A stretch of DNA of 22,500 nt from Glandiceps talaboti. Lineage: Eukaryota > Hemichordata > Enteropneusta > Spengelidae. The stretch spans positions 11,844,694-11,867,193 of the forward strand of contig NC_135552.1 in the NCBI RefSeq assembly GCF_964340395.1. Direction: 5' to 3'. A program made the translations under genes and the position numbers. The notes beneath the pieces were generated by a model that ran no database searches, was not told the origin of the DNA, and worked only from the letters and a program-made list of their open reading frames with translations. Below, in pieces: positions 18,721 through 22,500 of the stretch; position 1 is the first letter of the stretch; the number at the start of each line of letters is the position of its first letter.

Positions 18721-19854
18721 GAACATGGACAAGTCACGGTGGGCAACACGCACCTTCGGACTTGCTTAGGTCTCGGCGGATCTCGAGTAGAACGTGACTC
18801 AACTCTTCTCACACTGTGTGATCATGATTCATCTATTAGTTGGCTTTTAACCATAAGTAAATGGTGTTACTCGATACCATCCCAATGAGTAGATTTATTT
18901 GACGTGCTAAAACTTTTGAAATTCATACTTTAACATATTTATATTTATAATTCAAGATAGCTAAAATCTTAGCTTTTGTTTTCTCAGTGCTAATTACATA
19001 TATGGGGTCGGCATTTTAGGTAGCACAACTCTGGACACGCCATAGCACGCAGATTTTCATAATAACAGTGGCTTTGAAACTATGTAGTCAAAATTATGGC
19101 GGCAAAATACATACGTTCATACAAAGAGATCAAACCTTGACATAATGCACAAAAGATATATGGTCGTCAAAAGTCGACATGTTGGAAAAGAGAGAGATCA
19201 AAACCGGGGTATGTACGTACCAACCCTTCCTATTAGAAGTAACCCCACTTGTAATGACGGTTATGGCTTCTGTACGCCACGCACATACCGATTGCAAACG
19301 TACGCTTCTATAGTGACGTTTTAATATTTATAACCTTCCTCGTTGATAACCAAGCTGGCTCTGATGTTCTGTTGATTATCATATACGCATCATGGTATGC
19401 CGAACACGTCTATACATGTAAATTCACAAAGAGGATGAGAAAGAGTAATGTATAGGTAAACGATGTAACCTGTATTTCAGATAGATCTATTTCTCATGAA
19501 AACACGTTGACTCTCAAAACTTATCGCTTTAGTATGACGTAAAACTCGTTTACTAAATTCGGGACGTTGTCGGTCTTGGTAAATAGACCTCACAGTAGAT
19601 TTGAAAGTATCGATTTTGTGATATACTAACGGTTAACCTTCCTAATGTCTTATTTATTCTATCGATTGTAGCCGGTCAAGTAGTGATAAAGGTTTCCTCT
19701 CAAACTAATCACCCGATTCGCATTTTCTTGTCTTTAAAACCTTACTGGAGAACACTACGTAGGTTTTGTAGTGCATGTCAACTCAGCAGATTGATCTTTC
19801 TCAAAAAAAAACCGTAATTGGTAAAAGATTGTCTATTTCATGCCTGTCTATCTG
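18721..19854. other. Non-coding, no recognised feature
   Basis: No repeat of note. A TAG acceptor-like site at about 19671 precedes about 48 open codons without a supporting donor or homology. Confidence 0.4.
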
Positions 19855-19859
19855 TGTCT

Positions 19860-19904
<45 letters not shown>

Positions 19905-20035
19905 ATGTCTGTCTGTCTATGTATGTATGTACATGTCTGTCTGTCTGTATGTATGTATGTACATGTCTGTCTGTATGTATGTATGTATGTACATGTCTGT
20001 CTGTCTGTATGTATGTATGTATGTATGTATGTATG

Positions 20036-20068
<33 letters not shown>

Positions 20069-20120
20069 GCCTGCCTGTCTGTTTGTTGGTATGTCGGTTC
20101 GTCGGTCTGACTGTTGATCG

Positions 20121-20191
<71 letters not shown>

Positions 20192-20232
20192 TGTATGTAT
20201 GTATGTATGTATGTATGTATGTATGTATGTCT
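19855..20232. repeat. Array E: (CTGT)n/(ATGT)n with 30-bp higher-order units and a shared core
   Basis: (CTGT)n 19860-19905. ACATGTCTGTCTG marks three exact 30-bp units starting at 19931, 19961 and 19991, each of CTGT-type then ATGT-type repeats. (CTGT)n 20037-20070, a non-periodic core at 20075-20125 (TTTGTTGGTATGTCGGTTCG...), (CTGT)n to 20160, (ATGT)n 20163-20230. The core is the reverse complement of that in the array at 12601, with two mismatches over about 39 bases plus a 4-base insertion. Confidence 0.95.
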
Positions 20233-21219
20233 CATTGTGTCGCTGTTTGCTTGATATGCCGCAACTCGTGTCTTCTCCCGTCTCTGTCAGCCTGTTTTTG
20301 ATCATCTATCTCATCTCTATCTCTCTCGCTGTCTCTGTACAATCTGTATAGGAGTATCAAATTATTTGTATAAAATATATATAATATATATAAATGTATA
20401 TTACATACTAAAATCTCTCTCGATTCAACGTATAGACAAATAATACAAATAGACACTGAATGTCAATACGGGATGTGTAAAAGTAGAACAGTCGTCACCA
20501 AGACAGTAGCTTATCAGTTCATCTAATTATACGCGCCTTCCTTTTACACGACCAGGCATCCACTGCTACTATGATAAATGGACCCCGGGAGAATTCACCC
20601 ACGTGATGCTACCTTATAATGTAGTGCTTATACCTACTGAGGTCATATTACATGAATTATTGATAATATACGTCTTGTACACATTATTCTTACAGCTCTT
20701 GATAATAATAAAAAAAATGTATTTTTTCAAACAAAGTATAGTAAGAGACGTTAAGAATCATTTATACTGATAGTCCGTATTTCGATCAATTTACAATTCT
20801 AAACTTTTCGATGACTCAGTCTTTATACATGATGCCATTCTTGAGACAATACTCTTCCTTAATTGAACAAAAAAAAACCTAGCTAGTCAAACTGATCTTA
20901 TCGTTGTAATTTATACTCACTGTGCACTCTTTCCTATGCACTACTGTGGGAACCGAGCTTTCACCTTACTACGATAGACACAGATATAAAACCCTTGTAA
21001 GTTGTGGCATGTGGTAGATTATATATAAATAGAAACGCCTTCGTTGTGTGGATCTAATCACCCTGTAATCGAAGGTGGTGTAAATATTTGAAGTCCTCGG
21101 ATATGTACACTCCAATATCATCCATGGAAGTCATCGGGTATACAATTCTACATCCAATAGCGTATATCAGCATGTAGCAACAGTAGTTTTAGTTTGTGTC
21201 TATCTTAGCTGAAGCCTAG
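20233..21219. other. Non-coding, no recognised feature
   Basis: CT-rich tail to about 20340, then AT-rich unique sequence. No credible frame. Confidence 0.4.
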
Positions 21220-21250
21220 TATTCCACTGTATTATGTTTGCTCATTTCAG

Positions 21251-21405
21251 GTATATGCTATTTCTACCATTATCATCGTATACATAAGTTTGTGGCGATA
21301 GTGGATGGGTATGACATGATTTTATATGCATGTGTCCCAGAGCGAGATATTCTGACATGTCAATTGATAATATTCATTCCACGTGTAAAGTGTGGTAATA
21401 TTTAA
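21251..21405 (+). CDS. Candidate terminal exon of the secreted protein (hypothetical)
   Basis: The acceptor-like TTTGCTCATTTCAG ends at 21250. The following frame stays open for about 50 codons to TAA at 21403-21405. Its phase (1) matches the donor at 16784, and the joined codon is Gly. The segment has four cysteines (ICYFY, YACVP, LTCQL, VKCGN), which with the two in the first exon gives an even six, as expected for a disulfide-bonded secreted protein of about 125 residues. The implied intron is 4.5 kb and contains array E. No homology is recognised, and an open run of this length arises by chance often enough that the link is only a hypothesis. Confidence 0.25.
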
Positions 21406-22258
21406 ACATCATAAAAAAGAAAGATTCCATCTTGTTATGTTGGATGACGTAGTAGGTGTACACATATAGTTTGATCTCCAAAGAGACACATTAATATAAA
21501 TTTTGAAGGCGACTACTATTTCGGTTAAGGTATAAATTGCCGACGCTGTCACACTCTCATCAATATCATAAAGCCATGCTAATTTCTATTTACTTTTTTT
21601 TAATCAACATATCACCCCAAACCCTAAATTTTGTGGTGACGCCCTTTACTCAAGCTTTATCTGGTAACAGTCAGTAACATTTAATGTTTAAATTGAAAGG
21701 TATAGTCTAATTTCATTTTCGCAAGAATATTTATACTTCTATATTTTTTTCACGATACAATGTTGATCGCAGCTATATTTTTTGATAGTGACGATGGCTG
21801 TCATCTTTCACGAGTGCACTTCATCAGTTTATAGGGAAGAAGATAGTGAGGATGCGTTTTATGATTGTCGACTGAATACATAAATTATTGCCCCTTCATT
21901 AAGTCACTGCTTGATTAATAAGTCGCCATGTAGTCTGCATACATAAAAGAGTTATTAGTTGCTGTGTACGTTTATGGATATTTATTGCGTCAGGAACTGA
22001 TGATATCGACGCTCAATATCTCTTAGTATACGTAAGCTTCATTTACGATTCAAAATCGGTAAAAATGCACATAGTTACACAGAATCACTCAAGGATATGA
22101 CAACGTTTTGCTATACACGTGTTTACAGGGTAAATAACACGAGTTCGACTAAACCAATTAATGCCAACCCGTCTATTAATATGATTGCTTAATAGCAAGA
22201 CATAACACTCACAGAAGACAATCCACTCTTGCAAAAATATTGGTACGTAATCCCTGCA
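21406..22258. other. Non-coding, no recognised feature
   Basis: No AATAAA hexamer occurs on the plus strand downstream of 21405 in this stretch, which weakens the terminal-exon model. No repeat was noted. Confidence 0.4.
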
Positions 22259-22261
22259 AAT

Positions 22262-22285
22262 GGAGGAGGGGGCGGGGGGGGGGGG
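22262..22285. repeat. Poly-G tract
   Basis: GGAGGAGGGGGCGGGGG followed by a continuous G run; G-quadruplex-prone. Confidence 0.9.
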
Positions 22286-22500
22286 CAAGCTGTGAAAAAA
22301 ATACCCTTCCCAAACACTCAGCCAATCGTGAAGCTGTATCCGTGTAACCCAGGAAACACCACCGCTTGAAATTTGAAAATGTTCACTTCTTGAATACCGG
22401 GTGAAACTACTCCCTAACTCATTAAACAAGCATAAGTAAACGTTACTGAGTTTAAAAGAAGTGGTATACTTTAACAGACCTAGGGAGTGACACAACGAGG

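Noticed and set aside
18730-18800. GC-richer stretch examined as a possible tRNA or small RNA gene
   Set aside because: No B-box (GGTTCGANTCC) and no cloverleaf pairing could be drawn.
19672-19820. About 48 open codons after a TAG acceptor-like site
   Set aside because: No matching donor or homology. It shows that open runs of this size occur by chance here.
22085-22495. 136-codon minus-strand frame
   Set aside because: The longest frame in unique DNA, but it has no ATG-led signal or domain, its proline run is encoded by the poly-G tract, and it touches the window edge. A chance frame cannot be excluded.

Overview
The window looks like gene-poor nuclear DNA from a marine invertebrate. It has short scattered open frames, consensus splice-site strings, dense tetranucleotide microsatellites, hairpin-bearing interspersed repeats and a 2A-like GDIETNPGP peptide. 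That peptide class is known from non-LTR retroelements and some host proteins of echinoderms, cephalochordates, hemichordates and molluscs. No ribosomal, tRNA, CRISPR or bacterial operon feature is visible, and I cannot fix the species.

Layout. 1-2000: mostly unique AT-rich DNA with a weak two-exon secreted-protein candidate on the minus strand (1440 down to 458). 2015-3200: a 44-bp minisatellite, a hairpin-headed repeat (2335 to about 2580) and two short tandem duplications. 3210-5672: the most informative part. A minus-strand fragment carries a 2A-like peptide followed by the Gln/Cys half of a herpesvirus-tegument-type (C76-like) cysteine protease. About 500 bp away, on the opposite strand, a 361-residue frame carries the Asp-x-His half and two 58-residue repeats. 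5731-5990: a 260-bp palindromic MITE. 6283-8863: a pair of 51-bp inverted arms with CCGCGG palindromes enclosing 2.5 kb, which also contains a 26-bp perfect hairpin. 10308-11240: a hairpin + (GTCC)n + six satellite core units, resembling pearl/HINE-type non-autonomous Helentrons.

12600-15290 and 19855-20232 are large compound tetranucleotide arrays. Two of them, 7.3 kb apart and in opposite orientation, share the same non-periodic core of about 40 bp, so they are copies of one dispersed repeat and not independent slippage products. 15728-15901 is a hairpin next to a pure (TA)47 run. 16448-16784 holds the best host-gene candidate: a core-promoter-like string, a Kozak-context ATG, a signal peptide and a consensus splice donor. 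A phase-compatible terminal exon may lie at 21251-21405.

Most of the window is non-coding repeat landscape. The only coding relationship I consider well supported is the split protease. The splice-based genes are hypotheses.
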